DNA of 64,000 nt, from NCBI GenBank assembly GCA_024403855.1, contig JAKSRC010000001.1, positions 62,001 through 126,000 of the forward strand, read 5' to 3'. Source of the DNA: Saccharofermentans sp. GTDB taxonomy: Bacteria > Bacillota > Clostridia > Saccharofermentanales > Saccharofermentanaceae. Below the pieces are notes generated by a model that was given only the letters and a program-made list of their open reading frames with translations, did no database searches and was not told where the DNA came from. This document shows, in pieces, positions 53,978 to 61,556 of this stretch (the first letter of the stretch is position 1; every line of letters starts with the position of its first letter). Made by a program: the position numbers and the translations under genes.

Positions 53978-56770
53978 TTACTTCTTTCCGCAACAATCCT
54001 TATACTTCTTGCCAGAACCACAAGGGCACGGATCGTTTCTTCCTACTCTGGAAGAATCACGCTTAACAGGCTGCTGGGGAGCATTATTGCCAGTAGAACC
54101 CTGAATAGGCTTAGAAGCAGATTGAGGAGTAACAGATGCTGCTGCATGATTCTCCTTCATATCTCTAATCTGGGGCTTAGCCTCAATCTGTGTCTCAGGA
54201 GTAAATCTTGCTCTCATTACGAACTTAACAGCATCATTCTGGATGTTCTCATTCATCTCTTCGAACATTGCAGAACCTTCAAGCTTATATTCAACAACAG
54301 GATCGTGCTGACCAATACTTCTCATTCTGATTGAATTTGAAAGCTGATCCAATGCGTCGATGTGATCCATCCACTTAAGGTCAACTGTTCTAAGCAAAAT
54401 CTGACGCTCAGCTTCACGGAATACTTCTGTTGAGATCTCCTTCTCCTTCTCAGCGATGAATGCCTTTGCTTCTTCAGCAATATTTGCAGCAAGCTCATCA
54501 CACTCAGGGATTTCCTTGCTATCATCCTGAACGAGGAGAACTGAAGGAAGCTGACCATAAATCTCTTCAAGGAGCTTACCAAGAGAATATCTCTCTGTAG
54601 ATGTAATCTTTCCATCTAATGCGAACTGGTTGCAGATTCTTGATGCAACACGTTCAATCATTGTGAGGTAAATTCCGTGAACGTCCTCACCCATGATTAC
54701 CTGCTTTCTCTGGTCATAAGTAATAGTTCTCTGAACGTTATTAACGTCATCGTATTCAAGGACAGACTTACGAGCTGAGAAGTGCATAGCTTCAAGCTTC
54801 TTCTGTGAACTGTCGATTACTCTTGAAAGAGTCTTAACCTGAAGTTCCATATCATCTTCGATACCAAGGCTATCGTACATTACAGATACTCTCTCGCCAC
54901 CGAAAATTCTCAGGAGATCATCCTCGAGAGATAAGAAGAACTTTGATCTTCCTGGGTCACCCTGACGTCCGGCACGACCCTTGAGCTGATTATCAATACG
55001 TCTTGATTCGTGACGCTCTGTACCAACGATATAAAGACCACCAAGTTTTCTAACTTCCTCAGCCTCAGGTGCAAGTTCAGCCTTGAACTTGGATTCCAAA
55101 TCAGTAAATCTCTGTCTTGCTTCAAGGATCAACTCATCATCTGTCTCATTATGAGCTGTTGATGCAGCAATGAGATCTTCTGTGTAACCCATTCTTCTCA
55201 TTTCCTGCAAAGCCATAAACTCTGCGTTACCGCCCAAGATGATATCGGTACCACGGCCAGCCATGTTGGTTGCAATTGTAACTGCTCCCTTACGACCTGC
55301 CTGAGCTACGATTTCAGCTTCTCTTAAGTGGTTCTTAGCATTCAATACGTTGTGCTTAATACCATACTTGGAGAAGATTCTGGAAAGAAGCTCGGACTTA
55401 TCAACGTTAACAGTACCGACAAGAACAGGCTGACCCTTCTCATTAGCTTCCTTAACAGTCTTGAGAATTGCGGCATACTTACCGTTCTCAGTCTTAAATA
55501 CTGCATCATACTCATCGATTCTTGCAACGCCTCTGTTGGTAGGAATCTGGATTACGTCGAGATCATAAATCTGTCTGAATTCTGCTTCTTCTGTATAAGC
55601 TGTACCAGTCATACCGGAAAGCTTTGAATACATACGGAAGAAGTTCTGGAATGTGATAGTAGCAAGTGTCTTATTCTCGTTTGCAACCTTAACATTCTCT
55701 TTAGCTTCGATTGCCTGGTGAACACCATCGCTGAAACGTCTACCCGGCATAAGACGGCCTGTGAAGTCGTCTACGATGACAACCTGACCATCCTGAACGA
55801 TGTACTGCTGATCCTTCTTGAAGTTACCATTAGCCTTCAAAGCATTGTTGATATAGTGCTGAAGGTCGAAGTTATCAGGATCGGAAAGGTTCTCAATATT
55901 AAAGAACTTCTCTGCTTTTGTAATACCGTTAGCTGTAAGTACGGAAGTCTTAGCCTTCTCATCTGTAACGTAATCAGCATCACCTACGAGCTCATCCATA
56001 TCAACCTTGTCGTCAGTCTCAACTACTGTATACTGCTTCAAAGTCTTTACAAATGTATCAGCCTTCTGATAGAGGTCAGAAGATTCAGTACCTCTACCTG
56101 AAATGATGAGAGGTGTTCTTGCTTCATCGATAAGGATTGAGTCAACCTCGTCGACGATAGCATAGTTAAGTTCTCTCTGAGCAATCTGTTCCTTACTTAC
56201 TACCATGTTGTCACGGAGATAATCGAATCCGAATTCGTTATTTGTTCCGTAAACGATATCGCAAGCATACATGCTCTTACGATCCTTCATAGGGATATCG
56301 TGAATGATAAGACCTACACTGAGGTTAAGGAACTTATAAACCTTACCCATCCACTCAGAGTCACGCTTTGCAAGATAATCGTTAACTGTTACAACGTGAA
56401 CACCCTTTCCGGTAATAGCATTAAGATATACAGGCATTGTAGCAACGAGTGTCTTACCTTCACCTGTCTTCATTTCTGCGATACGGCCCTGGTGGAGAAT
56501 GATACCGCCGATTACCTGAACTCTGTAAGGCTTCATGCCAAGAACTCTCCAGGCAGCTTCTCTCATTGTTGCGAAAGCTTCAGGAAGAATTGAATCCAAA
56601 GATTCACCGCCTTCGTATCTCTTTCTGAACTCATCAGTCTTTCCTGAAAGTTCATGATCAGAAAGCTTGGAATACTCTTCTTCGTATGAGAAAACCTTAT
56701 CAACGATAGGCTTGATTCTCTTAAGTTCGTGATCGCTGTGTGTACCGAAAATGCTTTCAATTATGTTCAT
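53978..56770 (-). CDS. secA: Preprotein translocase ATPase SecA
   Basis: 930 residues. Walker A is MKTGEGKT, Walker B IVDEVDSILIDEARTP; the second nucleotide fold has IATNMAGRGTDI and LKGRAGRQGDPG. The C-terminal zinc finger is CPCGSGKKYKDCC, with a Pro/Ala/Gln-rich linker before it. It drives secretion of unfolded proteins through SecYEG. Preceded by yerC with a 16-bp gap and no separate promoter that I can see. Confidence 0.98.
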   Translation of the reverse strand: MNIIESIFGTHSDHELKRIKPIVDKVFSYEEEYSKLSDHELSGKTDEFRKRYEGGESLDSILPEAFATMREAAWRVLGMKPYRVQVIGGIILHQGRIAEMKTGEGKTLVATMPVYLNAITGKGVHVVTVNDYLAKRDSEWMGKVYKFLNLSVGLIIHDIPMKDRKSMYACDIVYGTNNEFGFDYLRDNMVVSKEQIAQRELNYAIVDEVDSILIDEARTPLIISGRGTESSDLYQKADTFVKTLKQYTVVETDDKVDMDELVGDADYVTDEKAKTSVLTANGITKAEKFFNIENLSDPDNFDLQHYINNALKANGNFKKDQQYIVQDGQVVIVDDFTGRLMPGRRFSDGVHQAIEAKENVKVANENKTLATITFQNFFRMYSKLSGMTGTAYTEEAEFRQIYDLDVIQIPTNRGVARIDEYDAVFKTENGKYAAILKTVKEANEKGQPVLVGTVNVDKSELLSRIFSKYGIKHNVLNAKNHLREAEIVAQAGRKGAVTIATNMAGRGTDIILGGNAEFMALQEMRRMGYTEDLIAASTAHNETDDELILEARQRFTDLESKFKAELAPEAEEVRKLGGLYIVGTERHESRRIDNQLKGRAGRQGDPGRSKFFLSLEDDLLRIFGGERVSVMYDSLGIEDDMELQVKTLSRVIDSSQKKLEAMHFSARKSVLEYDDVNNVQRTITYDQRKQVIMGEDVHGIYLTMIERVASRICNQFALDGKITSTERYSLGKLLEEIYGQLPSVLLVQDDSKEIPECDELAANIAEEAKAFIAEKEKEISTEVFREAERQILLRTVDLKWMDHIDALDQLSNSIRMRSIGQHDPVVEYKLEGSAMFEEMNENIQNDAVKFVMRARFTPETQIEAKPQIRDMKENHAAASVTPQSASKPIQGSTGNNAPQQPVKRDSSRVGRNDPCPCGSGKKYKDCCGKK

Positions 56771-56786
56771 TTTGATTCTATTACCT

Positions 56787-57197
56787 TCACTTGTTGTTAT
56801 TTTCTTCAGAATCTTCTTTAAGTCTGTTAAGTGCTGTCCTATATCCGCCTTCAGGATTTACATAGCAGTTTTTTACTCTTGAGATAGTCGTTGAACTTAC
56901 TTTTGTTGAAGATCTTGCTTTGCCGCGTACTCTTCCGGTTGATTCAGAATCGGCTTTATCGCTTTGGTCTTCAGCAGGAGAAATCTCTCTGATAATCTCT
57001 TCGTAGCTTTTACCCTGTTCTATCCTTCTTACAATCTGCCAACGATGAAGAAAGGAATGAAGCTCATTTATCGAGCAGAGATCAACGAAAAACTTATGCA
57101 TCTCCGCACTGTCTTTCATTGTCAGCATAGCATTGTAAAGATCAGTTAATTCAACTAACTCGCTATCAGTAAAATTAGTATCCTTTATGCTGTCCAT
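56787..57197 (-). CDS. YerC/TrpR-family DNA-binding protein with an insertion in the HTH
   Basis: 136 residues. The N-terminal helices LYNAMLTMKDSAEMHKFF and DLCSINELHSFLHRWQIVRR are clear YerC/YecD features. YerC is normally about 100 residues with a compact helix-turn-helix EIAxxTGxSxATISRV. Here about 27 residues, basic and Ser-rich (74-100), are inserted between EIIREI and SSTTISRVK, i.e. between the two HTH helices. Its regulated genes are unknown; a nucleoid-like or Trp-repressor-like role is only inferred. Upstream of secA. Confidence 0.85.
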   Translation of the reverse strand: MDSIKDTNFTDSELVELTDLYNAMLTMKDSAEMHKFFVDLCSINELHSFLHRWQIVRRIEQGKSYEEIIREISPAEDQSDKADSESTGRVRGKARSSTKVSSTTISRVKNCYVNPEGGYRTALNRLKEDSEENNNK

Positions 57198-57212
57198 ATT
57201 CCACCCTAAATA

Positions 57213-57446
57213 TTAAGAGACCACTCTCAAAATATAATCCCAAACCGGCTGAGCATAACCCAGATAAATGGTCGCAAAAATTACTGTAGCGGCAAGCATT
57301 AAGAGGATTCCAATGAGCAATCTTGAAAAAACAAGATTTGTCTTAGCTTTCCTCAAAGAGTCACCGATAGAAAGCGACGCTGTTCTGTCAGTCGTAATCT
57401 TGGAATTGGCGAGGCTTGGCCTTCTTACACTGTTATTATGTCTCAA
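57213..57446 (-). CDS. Small single-pass membrane protein, function unknown
   Basis: 77 residues from a TTG at 57446, with GGAGG 8 nt upstream; the in-frame region before it has no ribosome site. A basic, Ser/Thr-rich N-terminal half is followed by one membrane helix (about 39-63) with a short outside tail. The N-terminus-in orientation follows the positive-inside rule. I recognise no family. It has its own promoter and precedes yerC-secA, so it might act with secretion or simply share a promoter. Confidence 0.65.
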   Translation of the reverse strand: MRHNNSVRRPSLANSKITTDRTASLSIGDSLRKAKTNLVFSRLLIGILLMLAATVIFATIYLGYAQPVWDYILRVVS

Positions 57447-57473
57447 TGTGTTTACCTCCAAACATACCCACAT

Positions 57474-57503
57474 ATCATAACACAATATATAAATTTAATA
57501 CAA
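57474..57503 (-). promoter_or_regulatory. Promoter of the small membrane protein-yerC-secA genes
   Basis: Minus strand TTGTAT (57498-57503), 18-bp spacer, TATGAT (57474-57479) with an extended TG. GGAGG and the TTG start follow about 25 bp later. Confidence 0.7.
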
Positions 57504-57518
57504 TAAAGGGGACCTGAC

Positions 57519-58520
57519 TCAATTGCTGTACTTTTGGGACTCGGAATCCTCTCTGATATCCAGTATAACGCCGTGAATCAAAGCATATCCCTTAAGTTCT
57601 TCTATGGATTCTTTACCAATAGCACCAGAGTTTTTAGGTATTATAACCTTAAGATGTCTGGAATTTATATGATCAACAACATATTTCTGTCCATTTATTG
57701 TTGCAGACTGTGGTTCAAAGTCCTGTAAAGACTTGATGTCGCTCTTAATTTTCTTCTCAATATGCGTCGTATCCTGATAGTAAGGTGAAGTTAGATCAAT
57801 GCTTCTGATAGCTGTTACACTACCGCCATCAACAGAATCAATGACAGGAAACGTCTTCGGAAGGTTTGCACCATATCTTTCCCTGAACGCATCTCCCCTG
57901 TCAAAATTATTCAAAGACCAGATATCATCTGTCTTCTGAGTTTTTTTAGACTCCTCATTCTGAAGCAGCAATGAAGGATCTCCATAAAGTGGAATAACTG
58001 AATAAATACTCCTGGTCTTTTTCCCGACAATTGTTACTACAGAATAGTCTGTCACTACCTCAATAACATGATGTCTGTCATTGATTACGAAGAAGACATC
58101 GATATCTTCTGGGACGAAAAAATCTGAACCGCCATTTCTCTCAATGTAGGCACTCCTTATCTGCTCTTCCATCGTTTTCGATAAAAGGCCCTGCAATATC
58201 AATTCTTCCAGTGAATGACCTGATTTAAGGTCAATACCAACGCCAAGCGAAACTACTTTTGATACTATATCTGCTCCTTTCGTATCGCCTATTCCTAAGT
58301 CTGGGAAAGCATTTACGGCTGTCGATAGCACGTCCGTCGCAGGTATAGACATCGGGTATATAAGTGACATTTTTTCACATGTCTGCTCAACTGAACGCCT
58401 CATAAGAATATCTGTGCGATAGAAGCTTATAGCACTAATTATCGACGACAGAAGTATTAGCGTGACAGTAAAACTGATAGAAGCTTCGATAGATACTGAA
58501 CCTTTTCTATTCTTTCTCAT
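57519..58520 (-). CDS. TadE-like pseudopilin-domain protein with large extracellular part
   Basis: 333 residues from the ATG at 58520 with AAGGAG 6 nt upstream. The start KGSVSIEASISFTVTLILLS is a class of TadE/TadF-type pseudopilin N-terminus: Gly-Ser then a hydrophobic helix with Glu at position +5. The remaining 290 residues are soluble and external with no recognised fold beyond an alpha/beta C-terminal part. Such proteins are minor subunits of Tad/Flp pilus machines. Third gene of the small cluster. Confidence 0.75.
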   Translation of the reverse strand: MRKNRKGSVSIEASISFTVTLILLSSIISAISFYRTDILMRRSVEQTCEKMSLIYPMSIPATDVLSTAVNAFPDLGIGDTKGADIVSKVVSLGVGIDLKSGHSLEELILQGLLSKTMEEQIRSAYIERNGGSDFFVPEDIDVFFVINDRHHVIEVVTDYSVVTIVGKKTRSIYSVIPLYGDPSLLLQNEESKKTQKTDDIWSLNNFDRGDAFRERYGANLPKTFPVIDSVDGGSVTAIRSIDLTSPYYQDTTHIEKKIKSDIKSLQDFEPQSATINGQKYVVDHINSRHLKVIIPKNSGAIGKESIEELKGYALIHGVILDIREDSESQKYSN

Positions 58521-58531
58521 AACGCTCTCCT

Positions 58532-59893
58532 TCAATCATATAGACGATAAGATTTTGTTGCGCTGTATGTCTGACCTCTGTAATCTGCTTCCAAAGTAAT
58601 TCCCGTATAAAGATCACCATAGTCTCTTTCAAGAACACTTAAACTTCTTTCCAAAAGAGTATTTACCGGCACATACAGACAGAAAATATAAAGGAAATCA
58701 CGATAGTTAAATGTTGCGATTTTCTCTCCTTCATACTTGAACAGAACTGCTCTTTTTCCACGGAACACATTCCAGACTTCCTTGATTGCCTGAATAGAAG
58801 CACAGAAGAACGTAAGACCAAAAGCAATAAGACTCGGATCGATTTTTATACTACCTTCGCTTACTGCCAGAATTATGTTAGAAATAACAATCGCAATTGC
58901 TTCCATAGTGTTTCTGAATTTTTCATCTGCATAATCGGTAAGGATCATTCCGGCGATAACCAGATGAGTGATGAGTAATTGAACTTCAAATACGCCTGAA
59001 ACGTTGTCATTACCTGTTATGAAATACTCCACATCACTATGTTTCGAGGAATGAATCTCGTCAAAACTTGTACCGATTATTGATGAATCACCGTCAGGTC
59101 TGAAATAGCAGTCAAAATTATATGCACAGTAGTTTGAGACAGCGATTCTTGTATATCTTCCAAGCGAATTTGATGCGAGGCTGTTTTGAACTTTTTCTAT
59201 TTTCGAGATCGTCTTAAGAAAACTTTCGTAATCAGCAACATCCAAATTGATATTCAGTCCAAAATCCTTAACCGCATTCTTGTAGTCTTCATTCAACGAA
59301 TCAATCCCATCCGCTTCATCTGATAGCTCATCGATATTGAGGATATCGCCTGCTTTTTCGATCCATTCTGAAGCCTTATCTGAACCGGTTAGGATTTTTT
59401 GCACATATCCTGCAGCAGGGCTTCTCATAAATTCGCCGATTCTATTCAAGTAGCCATTTTCATCAAGACTGGCAATAAGCTCACCACAACTATCGACGAT
59501 GTTTTTGGTACCGATTCCAATACCTCTATACCGATAGTATGAATTTATGGCTTTACTTAGATCTTCACATGTAAACCTGGTTCTTCCCGAAATATAGAGT
59601 TCGGATTTGGATTCTAGTCCGTTAATTTCCAATGCTTTTCTAAAACACTCACCATCAACACCATCAATAGAAAAAGCATATATTCCATAGACATTGAAAA
59701 GCTGCCTGTTGTAATCACATAGTATCGTTTCAACCTGAATTCTCAACGCTTCATTTACGGACATCGCATAATCCAGATTCCAGACAAATGCAACAAAAGT
59801 ACATTCAATGAGTATCAATGATGAAAGAACTATTGCCAGGAACAGCGATGATGCACCATGTTTTGAAATTCTATTTTTCTTAACCCTCTTCAT
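58532..59893 (-). CDS. DUF5702-like Tad-associated membrane protein
   Basis: 453 residues from an ATG at 59893 with AGGAGG 6 nt upstream; it overlaps the preceding small TadE-like gene by 14 bp. An N-terminal anchor (about 14-36; SLFLAIVLSSLILIECTFVA) precedes a long external part and two further hydrophobic segments near the middle and C-terminal third (around 325 and 350). The layout matches DUF5702 proteins found in clostridial Tad loci. Function unknown; probable pilus-assembly partner. Confidence 0.65.
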   Translation of the reverse strand: MKRVKKNRISKHGASSLFLAIVLSSLILIECTFVAFVWNLDYAMSVNEALRIQVETILCDYNRQLFNVYGIYAFSIDGVDGECFRKALEINGLESKSELYISGRTRFTCEDLSKAINSYYRYRGIGIGTKNIVDSCGELIASLDENGYLNRIGEFMRSPAAGYVQKILTGSDKASEWIEKAGDILNIDELSDEADGIDSLNEDYKNAVKDFGLNINLDVADYESFLKTISKIEKVQNSLASNSLGRYTRIAVSNYCAYNFDCYFRPDGDSSIIGTSFDEIHSSKHSDVEYFITGNDNVSGVFEVQLLITHLVIAGMILTDYADEKFRNTMEAIAIVISNIILAVSEGSIKIDPSLIAFGLTFFCASIQAIKEVWNVFRGKRAVLFKYEGEKIATFNYRDFLYIFCLYVPVNTLLERSLSVLERDYGDLYTGITLEADYRGQTYSATKSYRLYD

Positions 59894-60182
59894 TTGGTGC
59901 CTCCTGTGACAAATCAAAAACAGCACCATACACAAGCTTAAAATTATCTGAAAGTCCCGTCAGATAAGTACAAAGCTTCTCAGGCGAAGTGTCATAACAG
60001 GTTACGTTTCTTACTGTGTTTTTACTTAAAACTTCTTTATCGGCTTGCATATAGAAAAGTTCGTTGCCACCATCTTTTGCAACGTCAAAACTTTCAAGAG
60101 CGATTGCTTCAGGGCCTGTAATCATGAAAGAAAGAAGCAAGATTATCAGAGAAAAACATATTGCTGACTCAAGTGTAGACAT
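59880..60182 (-). CDS. Small TadE-like pseudopilin
   Basis: 100 residues from an ATG at 60182 with GGAGG 6 nt upstream. STLESAICFSLIILLLSFMI near the start is a TadE-like helix with the early Glu. A short external tail (about 70 residues, with one Cys) follows. First gene of the three-gene set, under the phased TTGTCGTAA repeats. Confidence 0.65.
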   Translation of the reverse strand: MSTLESAICFSLIILLLSFMITGPEAIALESFDVAKDGGNELFYMQADKEVLSKNTVRNVTCYDTSPEKLCTYLTGLSDNFKLVYGAVFDLSQEAPNEEG

Positions 60183-60222
60183 AGAACACCTCCGGTTTTT
60201 CACGGGATTCTACAACTAAGTC

Positions 60223-60262
60223 TTGTCGTATTTATCGTACAAATTACGACAATTTACGACAA
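60223..60262 (-). promoter_or_regulatory. Four contiguous 10-bp TTGTCGTAA-type repeats, candidate operator array
   Basis: On the minus strand the 40 bp divide into TTGTCGTAAA, TTGTCGTAAT, TTGTACGATA (changed) and AATACGACAA (inverted copy of the first). A 10-bp step places each unit on the same face of the helix. It lies 40-80 bp upstream of the TadE-like gene. TTGTCG and TACGAT with 17 bp between them could also act as -35/-10. Confidence 0.5.
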
Positions 60263-60278
60263 AACAGACAAAGAAAAA

Positions 60279-60296
60279 CGCCCGTATGAACGGACG
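60279..60296 (-). terminator. Terminator of the hydrolase-MgsA-like operon
   Basis: Minus strand CGTCCGT/ACGGGCG stem with TCAT loop, followed by five T residues. Confidence 0.8.
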
Positions 60297-60390
60297 TCAA
60301 ATCACCTTCAAAGCATTGAATTTATTGGGTTTACAGATTTTAGGCTAGAAAAATCGTCTTTATAATCTTATTAATACGGTTTTAACCCTT

Positions 60391-61050
60391 TTACATCTCG
60401 AAAAACGGGTTAAGTCTGACTTCCTCATCAATTGTAGAAGCAGGTCCGTGACCGGGATAAATTTTAAGAGCAGGGTCAAATCTCTTAATTCTGTTTATCG
60501 ATTCCATAAGTATCTTTGCTGAACCACCAGGCATGTCAGTACGACCAACGGATCCTTTGAAAACAGTATCACCGGTAAAGAGAATTGATTCCTCACCTGC
60601 TGTGAAAAGATAACAAACACTTCCCATAGTATGTCCTGGTGTCTCATAAACCTTAATATCAAGTTCAGAATCGTTATAAATGCTCATACCATACATTCCG
60701 GCAAGATTGGAGAACTTAAAATCATAAGTTATCTCACCGCCCTCAAAATATGAGCAATTCATAAATGGATTACCTAATAGTTCCTTATCATTGCTACTGA
60801 AAAATACAGACGCACTAGGATATGCCTTAATCCATTCAGAAACACATTTAATGTGATCATGATGGCCGTGAGTTATAAGAATTCCCTTTATTCTGAGATC
60901 AGCCAAAGAAATTCCTTTACTACCAAGGAATTTCTCTGCTAAATCAATAGAAACAGATGGATCAACAATAAATACACCAGAACTACTGGTGAACAGATAC
61001 ATATTAGAACCTAAAGATCCATAGGGAATAGTAATTAATTCGAAGTCCAT
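60391..61050 (-). CDS. Metallo-beta-lactamase-fold hydrolase (glyoxalase II-like)
   Basis: 219 residues. ITHGHHDH is the HxHxDH metal motif; GHTMGSVCY, FTGDTVF and YPGHGPAS give the remaining metal His and Asp. The branch is often called hydroxyacylglutathione hydrolase, but Clostridia seldom use glutathione, so another thioester or lactone is likely. It overlaps the MgsA-like gene by 16 bp, which suggests a shared aldehyde/triose theme. Confidence 0.9.
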   Translation of the reverse strand: MDFELITIPYGSLGSNMYLFTSSSGVFIVDPSVSIDLAEKFLGSKGISLADLRIKGILITHGHHDHIKCVSEWIKAYPSASVFFSSNDKELLGNPFMNCSYFEGGEITYDFKFSNLAGMYGMSIYNDSELDIKVYETPGHTMGSVCYLFTAGEESILFTGDTVFKGSVGRTDMPGGSAKILMESINRIKRFDPALKIYPGHGPASTIDEEVRLNPFFEM

Positions 61051-61427
61051 TCGCGGTAATCAAGCGCACCACTGTCAATAGCGGTAACGAGGATTTCTGC
61101 AGAAGCGATATTAGTAGCATAAGGGATTGTATTCTGATCGCAGACATCCAAAAGCTCGAAAGGATTGGACTCACCAACCTGACGACCATCTCTTAAGTAA
61201 ATGACGCAGTCGATGCCGTTATATTCAGCTCTTGAAGCAAGCTGCTCAAAACCGCTTGAGTAGTCAACTGAAAGACCAGATACTTCAAGGTCAGCAGAAG
61301 ACTTAAGGAGCTTAGCGGTATTATAAACAGAGATGAGCTGATGTTTCTCAAGCAAAGGCTTGTAGGCAATGCAGAAATTAACTAAGAGCTCAGTCTTTCT
61401 GTTGTCGGCCATCAAAACTATTTTCAT
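61035..61427 (-). CDS. MgsA-like protein lacking methylglyoxal synthase catalytic residues
   Basis: 130 residues from an ATG at 61427 with GGGAG 7 nt upstream. The fold is that of methylglyoxal synthase: FCIAYKPLLEKH, NGIDCVIYLRD, CDQNTIPYATNIASAE and LDYRE match clostridial MgsA closely. But the phosphate loop GTTG reads VYNT, the GPxGGDQQ block reads SSGFEQL and the PHxPD block reads SNPF. The N-terminal AHD reads AD. The catalytic Asp and His of MgsA are thus gone. It is probably a non-enzymatic ligand-binding or regulatory protein. Confidence 0.8.
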   Translation of the reverse strand: MKIVLMADNRKTELLVNFCIAYKPLLEKHQLISVYNTAKLLKSSADLEVSGLSVDYSSGFEQLASRAEYNGIDCVIYLRDGRQVGESNPFELLDVCDQNTIPYATNIASAEILVTAIDSGALDYREWTSN

Positions 61428-61458
61428 CAATTTACTCCCATTTAATGAAACTAAACAA

Positions 61459-61487
61459 ATTGTATAATAAAACGCTCGGCCAAGCAA
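61459..61487 (-). promoter_or_regulatory. Promoter of the MgsA-like/hydrolase operon
   Basis: Minus strand TTGCTT (61482-61487), 17-bp spacer, TACAAT (61459-61464). The spacer holds a hairpin (GCTtggccgAGC) with T-run that may also end the penicillin-binding-protein transcript. Confidence 0.7.
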
Positions 61488-61556
61488 CCGTTTTTATAAC
61501 AAATCAACAATCGAAAATCAGATTCAATCAATTGTGATATTTTTCCAAGACAAATC

